From NCBI GenBank assembly GCA_025963675.1, contig JAOQAJ010000234.1, forward strand, positions 1 through 38,588: a DNA stretch of 38,588 bases, given 5' to 3'. Both the position numbers and the translations under genes were made by a program. The notes below the pieces were generated by a model that did not search any database, was not told the DNA's origin, and saw nothing but the letters and a program-made list of their open reading frames with translations. Every line of letters starts with the position of its first letter. Within the stretch, counting starts at the first letter, position 1. The DNA comes from Segetibacter sp. (GTDB lineage Bacteria; Bacteroidota; Bacteroidia; Chitinophagales; Chitinophagaceae). Positions 7,713 to 16,349 of this stretch are shown one piece after another.

Positions 7713-8924
7713 ATGAAAACGGCTCACGGATACTTAACTTACTGTACAAACATCCACGCAGGCGAAGATTGGGACAACCATTTTGCTGCATTAAAACTGC
7801 ATTTCCCTAAGATCAAAAGTGCTTTGTCCCAGACCCAAAAAATGGGAATCGGGTTGCGACTGTCAAACGTTGCAAGTGAAGAGTTATCACAACGAGAACA
7901 ACTGCTCATTTTCAAACAATGGCTTTTAGAAAATAATGCTTACGTTTTTACCATGAATGGTTTCCCATTCGGAGGTTTTCATAACACAATTGTAAAGGAC
8001 CAGGTACATGCGCCCGACTGGACAACCACCGAAAGACTTGATTATACAAAACGGTTGTTCAATATACTTGCAGAATTACTTCCGGAAAATATAGATGGCG
8101 GCGTTTCCACCTCACCGTTAAGTTACCGGTATTGGTTTCCATCGGATGACTCGCTTGGCCTGGCTAAAGAAATATCAACAAATCACATTTTGGATGTAGC
8201 AGAACACCTCATTGACATTTTCAATTCTACAGGTAAAACCCTACATCTTGATATTGAACCGGAGCCCGACGGAATTTTAGAATCCGGGAAAGAATTTCTC
8301 GAATGGTATCAAAACTACCTGCTTAATGCAGGAGTTAAAAGGATTTCTTCAAAATATGCTGTTTCTCATGATCAGGCCGAAAAAATGATCAAGAAACATA
8401 TCTGTTTGTGTTACGACGTTTGTCATTTTGCTATAGGTTATGAACCACACGCGGAAGTAATCAAACAACTGGCGGCAGAAAGGATACAAGTTGGAAAAAT
8501 CCAGATAAGCGCTGCCTTAAAAGCGCCGATGACTGAAGACATAGACACAAGATCAAAGGTCAAAGAAGCCTTTGCCGGCTTTAATGAAACAACTTATCTG
8601 CACCAGGTTATTGCTCGTAAAAGTGAAGGAGGCTTTATCAGGTATCGTGATCTTCCTGAAGCATTAGCTGACGCTGAAAATCCTTTGGTTAACGAATGGC
8701 GTGCACATTTTCATGTACCTGTTTTTGAAAAAGATTTCGGTCTTCTGGAATCAACTCAAACAGATATCGCCGATGTTCTCGAAATTCAAAAAAACAATCC
8801 TTTTACGAATCATCTCGAAGTAGAAACGTATACTTGGGAAGTTCTATCTGAAACATTAAAACTACCAATTGATCAATCCATTATAAGAGAGTTGAACTGG
8901 GTGGCAAAACAACTGTCTACATAA
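7713..8924 (+). CDS. eboE: EboE, TIM-barrel sugar isomerase/epimerase-like protein
   Basis: A 403-aa protein of the xylose-isomerase-like TIM-barrel superfamily, recognised as EboE from the N-terminus HGYLTYCTNIHAGEDW and its place between the cyclase and the phosphatase-fold protein. Candidate metal-binding residues are E182 and E184 (HLDIEPEPDG), and D235 and H238 (CYDVCHFAIGYE). NCBI-style naming calls this a metabolite traffic protein; the reaction has not been defined to my knowledge. No signal peptide, so cytoplasmic. It ends 15 bp before eboF, indicating tight co-transcription with it. Confidence 0.9.
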   Translation: MKTAHGYLTYCTNIHAGEDWDNHFAALKLHFPKIKSALSQTQKMGIGLRLSNVASEELSQREQLLIFKQWLLENNAYVFTMNGFPFGGFHNTIVKDQVHAPDWTTTERLDYTKRLFNILAELLPENIDGGVSTSPLSYRYWFPSDDSLGLAKEISTNHILDVAEHLIDIFNSTGKTLHLDIEPEPDGILESGKEFLEWYQNYLLNAGVKRISSKYAVSHDQAEKMIKKHICLCYDVCHFAIGYEPHAEVIKQLAAERIQVGKIQISAALKAPMTEDIDTRSKVKEAFAGFNETTYLHQVIARKSEGGFIRYRDLPEALADAENPLVNEWRAHFHVPVFEKDFGLLESTQTDIADVLEIQKNNPFTNHLEVETYTWEVLSETLKLPIDQSIIRELNWVAKQLST

Positions 8925-8939
8925 GAATTTAGTAAGCAT

Positions 8940-10295
8940 ATGAATAAAACTGTCGTCATTGATATTGTAGGGCTATCGCAAAACCTGATAGGAGAATTTA
9001 CACCATTCATTAAAGAATATGTTTCAAGACAGAACCTGGCAACCATCGATCCTGTTTTGCCTGCGGTCACGACTTCAGTTCAATCAACTTATGTTACCGG
9101 TAAATGGCCGGCGGAACATGGCATTGTAGGAAATGGATGGTACGACCGTGAGGATTGCGAGGTCAAGTTCTGGAAGCAGTCTAATAAACTGGTTCACGCC
9201 GAAAAGATCTGGGAACGTGCAAAAAAGGAAGATCCGAATTTTACCTGTTCAACTATGTTTTGGTGGTACAATATGTACACAGCAGCCGAGTATTCTGTTA
9301 CACCACGGCCTAATTATCTGGCAGATGGCCGCAAAATGCCTGATTGCTATTCGCATCCGGCTGAATTAAGAGATGAATTGCAAGCTAAGCTCGGACAATT
9401 TCCATTATTCCAGTTTTGGGGACCGGGTGCTAACATAAAATCAACAGCATGGATTGCCGATGCATCAATGATGACTGATGATAAATATGATCCTACACTT
9501 ACCCTCATATACCTTCCTCATTTAGATTATTGCCTTCAAAAATTTGGACCTGATTTTTCAAAAGTGAATAAGGAATTGCAGGAAGTTGACCAGGTTGTAG
9601 AAAAGCTGGTAAAGTTTTATGAGAAGAAGGGCGCTTCAATTATTCTACTATCAGAATATGGAATTGCTCCTGTAAATAATCCTATTCATCTTAACCGTTT
9701 GTTTCGTGAAAACGGGCTTTTACAAATACGGGTTGAAAGAGGCCTTGAGTTATTAGATCCCGGCGCATCAAAGGCTTTTGTGGTAGCGGATCACCAGGTC
9801 GCTCATGTTTATATCAATGATACAACAGTTACGGAAAAAGTAAAAAAACTGCTCGAAAAGGTACCGGGAATAGCGTTAATGCTTGATCGGCAAGCACAGG
9901 CCGATTACCAGATTAATCATGAGAGAGCGGGGGAATTTGTTTTAATGGCAGACGAAAAAAGCTGGTTCACCTATTACTTCTGGCTTGATGATGCAAAAGC
10001 ACCAGACTATGCCCGGGTAGTTGATATACATAAAAAACCAGGCTATGATCCGGTAGAAATGTTTATGACTTCAAAAGCTCGGGCCGGATATAAATTGCTG
10101 CGAAAAAAAGCAGGATTCAGGTATGTAATGGATGTAATTCCGTTAGACGCTACACTAATAAAAGGCTCTCACGGAAACATAAAAACTTCCTCAGAGTTTC
10201 ATCCCGTATTAGTAACAAATAGTAAAGTGAGTGAAAATAATCGGGTTGTAGGAACAGATGTTTATGACATCATTTGGAAGCATTTGAAAAATTGA
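8940..10295 (+). CDS. eboF: EboF, alkaline-phosphatase/nucleotide-pyrophosphatase-fold protein
   Basis: A 451-aa protein of the type I phosphodiesterase/nucleotide pyrophosphatase superfamily. Seen: D8 (VVIDIVG, first metal ligand), a nucleophile-like Thr in LPAVTTSVQSTYVTGKWPAEHG (T44 or T45), and a C-terminal GSHGN His. But the central ligands differ from canonical enzymes. The D-x-x-x-H motif appears as LDYCLQ (D196 kept, His replaced by Q200), and the SDHG motif appears as SEYG (E239, Y240). Either the family has an altered metal centre or it binds rather than cleaves its ligand. No signal peptide is evident. It is the last gene of the cluster and converges on the second TMEM220-like gene 30 bp away. 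Confidence 0.9.
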   Translation: MNKTVVIDIVGLSQNLIGEFTPFIKEYVSRQNLATIDPVLPAVTTSVQSTYVTGKWPAEHGIVGNGWYDREDCEVKFWKQSNKLVHAEKIWERAKKEDPNFTCSTMFWWYNMYTAAEYSVTPRPNYLADGRKMPDCYSHPAELRDELQAKLGQFPLFQFWGPGANIKSTAWIADASMMTDDKYDPTLTLIYLPHLDYCLQKFGPDFSKVNKELQEVDQVVEKLVKFYEKKGASIILLSEYGIAPVNNPIHLNRLFRENGLLQIRVERGLELLDPGASKAFVVADHQVAHVYINDTTVTEKVKKLLEKVPGIALMLDRQAQADYQINHERAGEFVLMADEKSWFTYYFWLDDAKAPDYARVVDIHKKPGYDPVEMFMTSKARAGYKLLRKKAGFRYVMDVIPLDATLIKGSHGNIKTSSEFHPVLVTNSKVSENNRVVGTDVYDIIWKHLKN

Positions 10296-10325
10296 CACTT
10301 ATATGGACTAGGAAGATATTTGCTC

Positions 10326-10712
10326 TTACTTACTTGCAAGTTGGCTTCCTTTTTTTAACCATCTCATATTTATCAATAAAGCAATAATTACTATAAATAA
10401 TCCTCCGAACTCGCGCGTTTCTTCAATCCATGGTTTCGTGGCCTTCATCGTTTGAACCAGGTTTTCTGCATCGTGTTCTTTTGCCCAACTTAATACCCCT
10501 GTCTTATCAAAAAAAAGATATGCGGCGTAACCAACGTAAATAGTCAGCCCAACTATAAACAGAGGACGATAATATTTATTCTTAATTGAAAGAAAGCACA
10601 AAAAAGCCGCGTATAAATAGATAGGTATCCAGATATAAGGATCAGGATCGTTGTATTGAAGTGCTGCAAATCCTACGAATAGTATTATAAAAAGTACGTT
10701 TAAAACTTTCAT
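10326..10712 (-). CDS. TMEM220-family small membrane protein, second copy
   Basis: A 128-aa membrane protein with about four hydrophobic segments. It shares the two diagnostic stretches of the gene at 2983-3363: YNDPDPYIWIPIYLYAA here against MNDSDSWLWVPIYMVAA, and ATKPWIEETREFGGLFI against ATKPYIEKTREFFGLII. The two copies thus bracket the ebo cluster, the first co-directional at its head and this one convergent at its tail, 30 bp from the eboF stop. Divergence between the copies is high, so this is an old duplication or separate acquisition, not a recent tandem copy. Function unknown. Confidence 0.85.
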   Translation of the reverse strand: MKVLNVLFIILFVGFAALQYNDPDPYIWIPIYLYAAFLCFLSIKNKYYRPLFIVGLTIYVGYAAYLFFDKTGVLSWAKEHDAENLVQTMKATKPWIEETREFGGLFIVIIALLINMRWLKKGSQLASK

Positions 10713-10770
10713 ATGAACAACTTGTTAAGCTTGTTTTAATTCACAGTACCAGCATCTAAGGTAACAAATG

Positions 10771-10806
10771 AAAAAAGTATATTTCTCTATACAGAAATAT
10801 ACTTTT
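10771..10806 (-). terminator. Intrinsic terminator after the DUF1080 operon
   Basis: AAAAGTATATTTCT (10773-10786) and AGAAATATACTTTT (10793-10806) form a perfect 14-bp stem with a 6-nt loop. Read on the minus strand it lies 24 bp past the stop at 10830 and ends in a T-run, as expected for an intrinsic terminator, though the stem is AT-rich. Confidence 0.75.
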
Positions 10807-10829
10807 CAATGCATTTTTAGGTAATTCTC

Positions 10830-11609
10830 TTATAAAGGTCGTAACCAGATATTTCTATAACTTATTGGCTCGCTCTTATCACCGTGCGACTGCAGCTTGA
10901 TCGGAGCAGGACCATGTTTGCGATATGACGGCATGCCTATATATGGGGTGTCGCCTAACAGGGTAACATTATTTTGAACAAGAACCCCGTTGTGAATTAC
11001 GGTTACTCTTGCCAACGACTTCAACGTTCCATTATCATTCCACTTAGGTGCGGTCCAAACCACGTCATAAGTCTGCCACTCGCCCGGCTTGCGTGATGCA
11101 TTGGCTAAAGGAACCGCCTGTTTGTACATACTGCCCACCTGGCCGTTTACATAAGTTGTGTTTTTGAAATTATCGAGCACCTGCAATTCGTACCCACCTG
11201 GTCCCCAGGGAAGGGCTGCCAGAAAAATTCCGCTGTTACCGCGCGCTTGCCCCGAACCGGTAATGTTAGAAGGTATACGATATTCAATGTGCAATTGATA
11301 GTCGGTAAAAGAACTTCTGGTTTGAATATCTCCAATGCTTTTATTCACCGTCATTACATTATCGGCTAATGTCCATTTTGCTGCAGTAGAGTCTTTGCTG
11401 TTAATCCATTGGCTAAGGTTAGAGCCATCAAATAAAACGATTGCATCAGAAGGAGCATCACCGAAATGGGCACCCGGAGTTACTATTGGTGGAACTGGAG
11501 AGTAAAATTCAGTTTCTTCTGGTTTCATTCTTTCTTGAGAAAAAGCAAAAGATGAGATGCCGATTACTGCGGCGGCTGCTAATACAATCTTCTTCATTTT
11601 ATCTTTCAT
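10830..11609 (-). CDS. Secreted DUF1080 (3-keto-disaccharide hydrolase-like) protein
   Basis: A 259-aa protein of PF06439 (DUF1080), a concanavalin-like jelly-roll fold; family members have been linked to hydrolysis of 3-keto-glycosides. A signal peptide is clear (MKKIVLAAAAVIGISSFAFSQ); the internal ATG at residue 5 gives a cleaner signal peptide than the first ATG at 11609. Characteristic stretches are IVLFDGSNLSQWIN, NSGIFLAALPWGPGGYELQVLDN, GEWQTYDVVWTAP and the closing PIKLQSHGDKSEPISYRNIWLRPL. It is the last gene of a three-gene unit, 58 bp after the propeller/cytochrome gene, and is followed by a strong hairpin. Catalytic residues are not assigned. Confidence 0.9.
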   Translation of the reverse strand: MKDKMKKIVLAAAAVIGISSFAFSQERMKPEETEFYSPVPPIVTPGAHFGDAPSDAIVLFDGSNLSQWINSKDSTAAKWTLADNVMTVNKSIGDIQTRSSFTDYQLHIEYRIPSNITGSGQARGNSGIFLAALPWGPGGYELQVLDNFKNTTYVNGQVGSMYKQAVPLANASRKPGEWQTYDVVWTAPKWNDNGTLKSLARVTVIHNGVLVQNNVTLLGDTPYIGMPSYRKHGPAPIKLQSHGDKSEPISYRNIWLRPL

Positions 11610-11667
11610 TGATAATTTAAAAAATCAATTTATCGGTTTTTTATTTCAAACAGGGTATTGAACTTAT

Positions 11668-13710
11668 TTACTTTTTTTCCAAACCTTTTATATATTCTGC
11701 AATTTTTCTTGCATCTGCATTAGACACCTGCGGCATTGGTGGCATCGGCGTTGAATAATCAGGCCAGTTCTCAGGTTTTGGATTATGAATAAGGTTAATA
11801 ATTTGGGCGACGCTATATTTACGCTTCGCGACATCAACATAAGCAGGACCCACCTGGCGGGTATTCTGATTGTGACATGCAAGGCAGGTATTTTTTTGCA
11901 AGAGGTTTTTTACCTCTGCAAATGTTGGTGCCTTTGTTGTTGCAGCTTTCGATGTTGTTGGTTTTGCTCCGGCTTTTGGCTGAGTTGTTGGCTCCTCCCC
12001 TGTCGCAGGATTTGCTGCTGCACCTTTTGTGTTTTTAAACCTAACAGGAACTGCACTCTTAGAAGGTAATGCACTTCCTTTTGTTCCTTTGCCAGAGTTC
12101 TTAGTACTTAGTTGACTGATAGGAAGCTTAGTTCCTTCGGGAATATTATTTAGCGTATAGTAAGCCGTAGGATGTACTAAAGAGAAAAAATTTTCTTTGT
12201 CCTGAAGTCCGGCTAAAGTAATAGTATGGATGTAATTTTTTCGCAGGTTACTCACAACGATCCTCGCCTTCATACCATCGTCAGAAACCTTCACACCAGT
12301 GATCTGTCCCTTTTCGGTATTTACAGGAGGACTGCCATATACTGCATGATATTTATAAGTATAACTTTCTACCGAATAAGAAGCTATATCTTCTGCCGTC
12401 TTTCTATCTACTGGTTTAGTAAACTCAATTTCAAAACCATCAGGCATAGCCCTTACTGCCCTCATTTCAAATGGAACCGAATTGTTCCAGACCAAACGCT
12501 GAAGCCCTTCCGTAGCTTCACCAGCAGATCCCCAACCACGATTTGTTTCTCCAACAATCAATGAACCATCTTTTGCCCAGGCAAGCCTAACGATTCCAGA
12601 TTGAAAACCACTACGAAACGCCCATGATGCTCCCTGGTATTCTCCATTTATTTTTTCCAGAAAAACTCTGTCAAGCATACTTTGTCCCTGGTCTCCTACC
12701 AATAACTGACCAGCAAAAGGGCCAAAAGATCCCTCGGGTATTTTTACAATTTCAGAGTTAGAAATACCTAAAATACCGTGAGGTAGCCAAACTGCCGGTA
12801 ACTGTAATTCAGGAACAAATTGTTTCATATCCGACAATGTCATGAACTTTTCATTTACAATGTTGGGTGGCTTCACTGGCTGGCCTTCTTTATCTACATC
12901 AAGCCTTGGATTTATTTTAGCGAAAATTTGCTCTTGTTTAAGTTTTATAGGTGAATTTGGTAAATCGGTCCAAACCAAACCTGAAGGATGACCTAAAAAA
13001 GCTCCCCGTCGTATCGGCCTCAAACTACCCGATCCTACCCAATCACCCTGGTTGTCAGTATACCATAATTCTCCATCAATCATACTTATTCCGCAGGGCG
13101 AACGGAAACCTGTTGCCCAAGGTTCAAAGCTTCCATCTTCACGAATATTTAGCGCCCATCCTCTCCACGGCACAAAGCTTCTCGGATGCCACCAGTCGCC
13201 AGGAAAGCCAAGATTCAACGTAACAAAGAAAGAACCGTCAGGGGCCAGCTTCGGACCAAAACTATATTCATGATAATTACCTGAAACGGGCCACGCATAC
13301 ACTGTTTCATAAACATCCGCCTTACCATCCATGTCAGTATCTACTAACTTGGTTAATTCACCACGCTGAGCACAATAAAGCGCTCCATCTTTATATTCCA
13401 GTCCGAGGACTTCATGCATTCCTGTAGCAAATTTTCTAAAGTAAGGACGCTGGCTTGTCGGATTTTCCACGATAAACACATCTCCCCTCCTGGTAGTTAC
13501 CCCAACGTTGCCGTTGGGTAAAGTACACAGTCCGCCTACTTCAAGTATGACACCTTCCGGCGCAGGTACCCGCATTATTTTAAAATAGTCTTCCTCTTTT
13601 GCAGACTCTGCCTGCGAAAATCCTTCATGCCTGACAGCTGCTATAGCAATAGCCAATAGCAGAACAGGAAGTAACTTCTTTGGTTTAAAATTTTTTGCTG
13701 TATAAAACAT
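11668..13710 (-). CDS. Beta-propeller (PQQ-dehydrogenase-like) protein with C-terminal cytochrome c
   Basis: A 680-aa exported protein. In order: signal peptide (about 1-33), a six-bladed propeller of the glucose/sorbosone dehydrogenase type (about 45-400; VGGLCTLPNGNVGVTTRRGDVFIV, GYHEYSFGPKLAPDGSFFV-like strands), a small beta domain (about 415-520), a Pro/Thr/Lys-rich linker (about 535-595), and a class I cytochrome c. The heme site is C609-L-A-C612-H613 and a Met ligand is available in MPPMPQVSN. Likely a periplasmic redox protein passing electrons from an oxidised sugar to heme; the propeller may or may not bind PQQ. It lies 13 bp after one DUF1080 gene and 58 bp before another, supporting a joint oxidise-then-cleave pathway, which is inference. 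Confidence 0.88.
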   Translation of the reverse strand: MFYTAKNFKPKKLLPVLLLAIAIAAVRHEGFSQAESAKEEDYFKIMRVPAPEGVILEVGGLCTLPNGNVGVTTRRGDVFIVENPTSQRPYFRKFATGMHEVLGLEYKDGALYCAQRGELTKLVDTDMDGKADVYETVYAWPVSGNYHEYSFGPKLAPDGSFFVTLNLGFPGDWWHPRSFVPWRGWALNIREDGSFEPWATGFRSPCGISMIDGELWYTDNQGDWVGSGSLRPIRRGAFLGHPSGLVWTDLPNSPIKLKQEQIFAKINPRLDVDKEGQPVKPPNIVNEKFMTLSDMKQFVPELQLPAVWLPHGILGISNSEIVKIPEGSFGPFAGQLLVGDQGQSMLDRVFLEKINGEYQGASWAFRSGFQSGIVRLAWAKDGSLIVGETNRGWGSAGEATEGLQRLVWNNSVPFEMRAVRAMPDGFEIEFTKPVDRKTAEDIASYSVESYTYKYHAVYGSPPVNTEKGQITGVKVSDDGMKARIVVSNLRKNYIHTITLAGLQDKENFFSLVHPTAYYTLNNIPEGTKLPISQLSTKNSGKGTKGSALPSKSAVPVRFKNTKGAAANPATGEEPTTQPKAGAKPTTSKAATTKAPTFAEVKNLLQKNTCLACHNQNTRQVGPAYVDVAKRKYSVAQIINLIHNPKPENWPDYSTPMPPMPQVSNADARKIAEYIKGLEKK

Positions 13711-13723
13711 ATGTTCTATTAAT

Positions 13724-15574
13724 TTAGAAAAGGATAGAATAGGTTATTTTGCTTTGAATAGGAATAATAAGTTCTTTATGCCCATTGGAATCTCTTATCA
13801 CCGGTTTTGAGCCGCCTGTATTATCCAGGCGCAGGTAGTAAGATTTGTCGTTAACGAGGTAAAGCCCCTCAGACACCGTCTCAATTTTATCTGCTTCAGC
13901 TAACCGTATGAACAAATTTGCTACCGGACTTGCTACTGAAATTTCACGTTGCAGGCCCTGGTTGTTTTCCATTACCCGTGTTACATCATTTACCATCGTA
14001 TTATAAATCTGGTAACGGAAAGTAGGTCTGTCAGTCGCATCCAGTATGTAACCTTTAGAACGATAACCGGTACCTGCAGTATCTGCAGACCATGAGGCGG
14101 CGGATGCCCCTAATGTTTGAAGCGCCATTATCGGCTTACCAAATTTTAGTAAAGATCCTGAAGGTCTTGATGAGCCATCACCGCGCGAATGCCACATGGG
14201 TGTCGCATCTAAAAAACCCCCACGCCACGCCTGCACAATCATTCCTTTATCAAGATCAAATGTATAATGTAGTTGTTGGGGACTGCCTACATTAACTGCA
14301 TGTGTAACCCTTACTGTATCCACGTCCATAAAACTGCGAAGAATGGTGTTTACAGGTGCACTTATCAATATCGGATTAACAGGATCACCGGAAGCAACAT
14401 TTTGATCACTGATTATATATTCTCTAAAACCGGGGCCAGCAATCGCAAGGCCTAATGCAGGTTTTGCAAAATCGAAGATTTTCGAATACAACAGTTCAAA
14501 CGGCAAATCACCTGCTGGTAAAGTAACTCTACCTCTGCCTCTTTGCTGCCCAACATTTACTACAGTGTTATTATTAATGATCATCGATCCTTTACCACCT
14601 TGCAGACTTAAGTTGAAATTATAAGCTCCTGGTTCTTTTACACGAAGTGTACCTGTATAGCGAATGACAAATTCATTTTCAAGATTGCTTACATTGGATG
14701 ATAGTATAACAGAGGTTCCTTCCGCATCTGGTGGAAGTTTTTTATAATCCGGCGTTGTTTCAAACTTGCCTTTATAAACCGAATATTTCAGGTTTAGCAA
14801 TTCGGGTCTTGGCTTATCAAATGCGGTAACTTTAATATTTCTGAAAGCAACTGAACCATGATCTCCCTGTAGCCGCAAGGGGCCCATAGCTACTTCATCA
14901 CCGACCATTGCTCCTCTTGTAGGACCAGAAAGTTCTACGTTTTCCTGGATAGACACGCCATTTAATTCAACACGTAATATTTTAGCATTTTCAATCTTTG
15001 TACCAGTAGTATTAAAACGCGGCGCCTGAAAAGAGATTTTGATATGCTGCCATAAGCCAGGAGCACGGCTTGCATTTTGACGCGGGGCATGTCCTTCGTA
15101 GCCCTTTTGGCCTTCCGGCTTACCTTCATTCCAGCGCTCGTATATCCCTCCATTGTCACCTGCTTTTGGATTAACAACGCCCCAGCTGTCCAGCAATTGA
15201 ATTTCGTAACGACCTTGCATATAGATGCCCGAATTAGAACCAAGAGCCATCATATAGTCAAGCTCGAGGTCCATATCGCCATGCTGCATCTTTGAAACAA
15301 GATCCTGCCCTGTATTATTAAAATCAGTGATATTGACCAATACCCCTGTTCCTGTAGTTGTAGTTAAGATGGATTTCTGAGCAAGATCTCCTCTCACATC
15401 ACTTGCAACTCTCCAGGTAGAACCAGCACTTTGAAAATAAGAAAGATCAGTAAGCGGTACTGTTATTTGAGCATTGAGAAACTGAGAACCAAATGCACAG
15501 CCAATAGCCATAACAACACCGGCACAACTCAACTTTGGCTGCTTACTTCGAAAACGAAAAATTGAAAACTTCAT
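13724..15574 (-). CDS. Secreted DUF1080 protein with PA14-like and C-terminal unknown domain
   Basis: A 616-aa protein read from the ATG at 15574; a TTG three codons upstream also stays in frame but has no support. A signal peptide ends near SQFLNAQ. Residues about 45-255 form a DUF1080 jelly roll (NSGIYMQGRYEIQLLDSWG, LWQHIKISFQAPRF, GPLRLQGDHGSVAFRNIKV). Residues about 300-385 resemble a PA14-type module (VKEPGAYNFNLSLQGGKGSMI). The last about 200 residues carry HAVNVGSPQQLHYTFDLDKG and WRGGFLDATPMWHSRGDGSSRP, a stretch I recall from large secreted oxidoreductase-associated proteins of Bacteroidota and Planctomycetota. It is first in the operon. A substrate-binding or hydrolytic role on keto-sugars is plausible but not proven. 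Confidence 0.85.
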   Translation of the reverse strand: MKFSIFRFRSKQPKLSCAGVVMAIGCAFGSQFLNAQITVPLTDLSYFQSAGSTWRVASDVRGDLAQKSILTTTTGTGVLVNITDFNNTGQDLVSKMQHGDMDLELDYMMALGSNSGIYMQGRYEIQLLDSWGVVNPKAGDNGGIYERWNEGKPEGQKGYEGHAPRQNASRAPGLWQHIKISFQAPRFNTTGTKIENAKILRVELNGVSIQENVELSGPTRGAMVGDEVAMGPLRLQGDHGSVAFRNIKVTAFDKPRPELLNLKYSVYKGKFETTPDYKKLPPDAEGTSVILSSNVSNLENEFVIRYTGTLRVKEPGAYNFNLSLQGGKGSMIINNNTVVNVGQQRGRGRVTLPAGDLPFELLYSKIFDFAKPALGLAIAGPGFREYIISDQNVASGDPVNPILISAPVNTILRSFMDVDTVRVTHAVNVGSPQQLHYTFDLDKGMIVQAWRGGFLDATPMWHSRGDGSSRPSGSLLKFGKPIMALQTLGASAASWSADTAGTGYRSKGYILDATDRPTFRYQIYNTMVNDVTRVMENNQGLQREISVASPVANLFIRLAEADKIETVSEGLYLVNDKSYYLRLDNTGGSKPVIRDSNGHKELIIPIQSKITYSILF

Positions 15575-15639
15575 TTGTTTCAAATTAGTAGTATTTAAAA
15601 AAATATAATTATTCTGGTTATATGCTAAAGTAAATTTCT

Positions 15640-15647
15640 CAAAAATA
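15640..15647 (-). promoter_or_regulatory. Candidate -7 box for the DUF1080 operon
   Basis: On the minus strand this reads TATTTTTG, matching TAnnTTTG, and sits about 65 bp upstream of the first gene's ATG. No convincing -33 TTG was found at standard spacing. Confidence 0.3.
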
Positions 15648-16069
15648 GTTGTAATGAGTATTGGAATAAAAAGGCTTTGAAGTTATCGCTGCAAAAGAAT
15701 AATATTTCAAAAAGGAATTGTCAAATGTTCTTCATGTGGTTCTGCTTGCTGTTGACCACCGGTTGATGTCAGTGTTCACGAAGATGTTGAGTTGCAGCTT
15801 TGTTTGGAAGTATTCCCTCTTCTAAAGTTTATGTGAGGCGCGAAAGTTAAACCAAAATGTGAATGAAAGACAAGCATAACAAAAGGTTGATCAGTAATCG
15901 GCTAATTAAAAACGAAAGTTATTGATTAAGTAAATAGTAACCCTACTAATAATTATCTAAAATCGAAACTATTTTAACTAAAAAGGCGCTTATTCTTACC
16001 CGGCATGTTAAATAGATGCTTCAAAAATACAAATCCAAATAATTGCGTTTAATTCCTAATGTACGTTGA

Positions 16070-16105
16070 ACAATAAAAAAAAGTACAAGTGTGCGACGCA
16101 AGAGT
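16070..16105 (+). repeat. Dispersed intergenic repeat, copy D (degenerate)
   Basis: GTACAAGTGTGCGACGCAAGAGTGA at 16083-16107 (split here: GTACAAGTG then TGCGACGCA) carries the reverse complement of the core and the CACTTGTAC extension, but the outer bases differ from CATCG and the distal GCCTTT block is not seen. Confidence 0.5.
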
Positions 16106-16349
16106 GACGAACGGCGGGAAGCTGTTGGGACAAAAAACAATACCAATTTATAGGTACGATTTATACTTCATCAAACATGGGTGTCGATACTTCATTTACC
16201 ATTTGCCAATCAGTGTACAAGCGTTGCATAAAGTATGTGCGCAATCAACTAACATATTTACTACTTAAAGGTAGTTGGTTTTGAAAAGAATATATTATGT
16301 CCATCGCAACATAAACCAATAACTCATATCTTCATGCATACATAATTTT

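Larger units (their letters stand above)
15575..16349. other. 775-bp divergent intergenic region
   Basis: This lies between the DUF1080 operon (leftward) and the two-component cluster (rightward). It holds a TATTTTTG-like box on the minus strand at 15640-15647 (CAAAAATA on plus) and one degenerate copy of the dispersed repeat near 16081. No coding frame longer than about 40 codons with plausible composition, no RNA gene and no strong hairpin could be seen in the rest. Confidence 0.55.
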
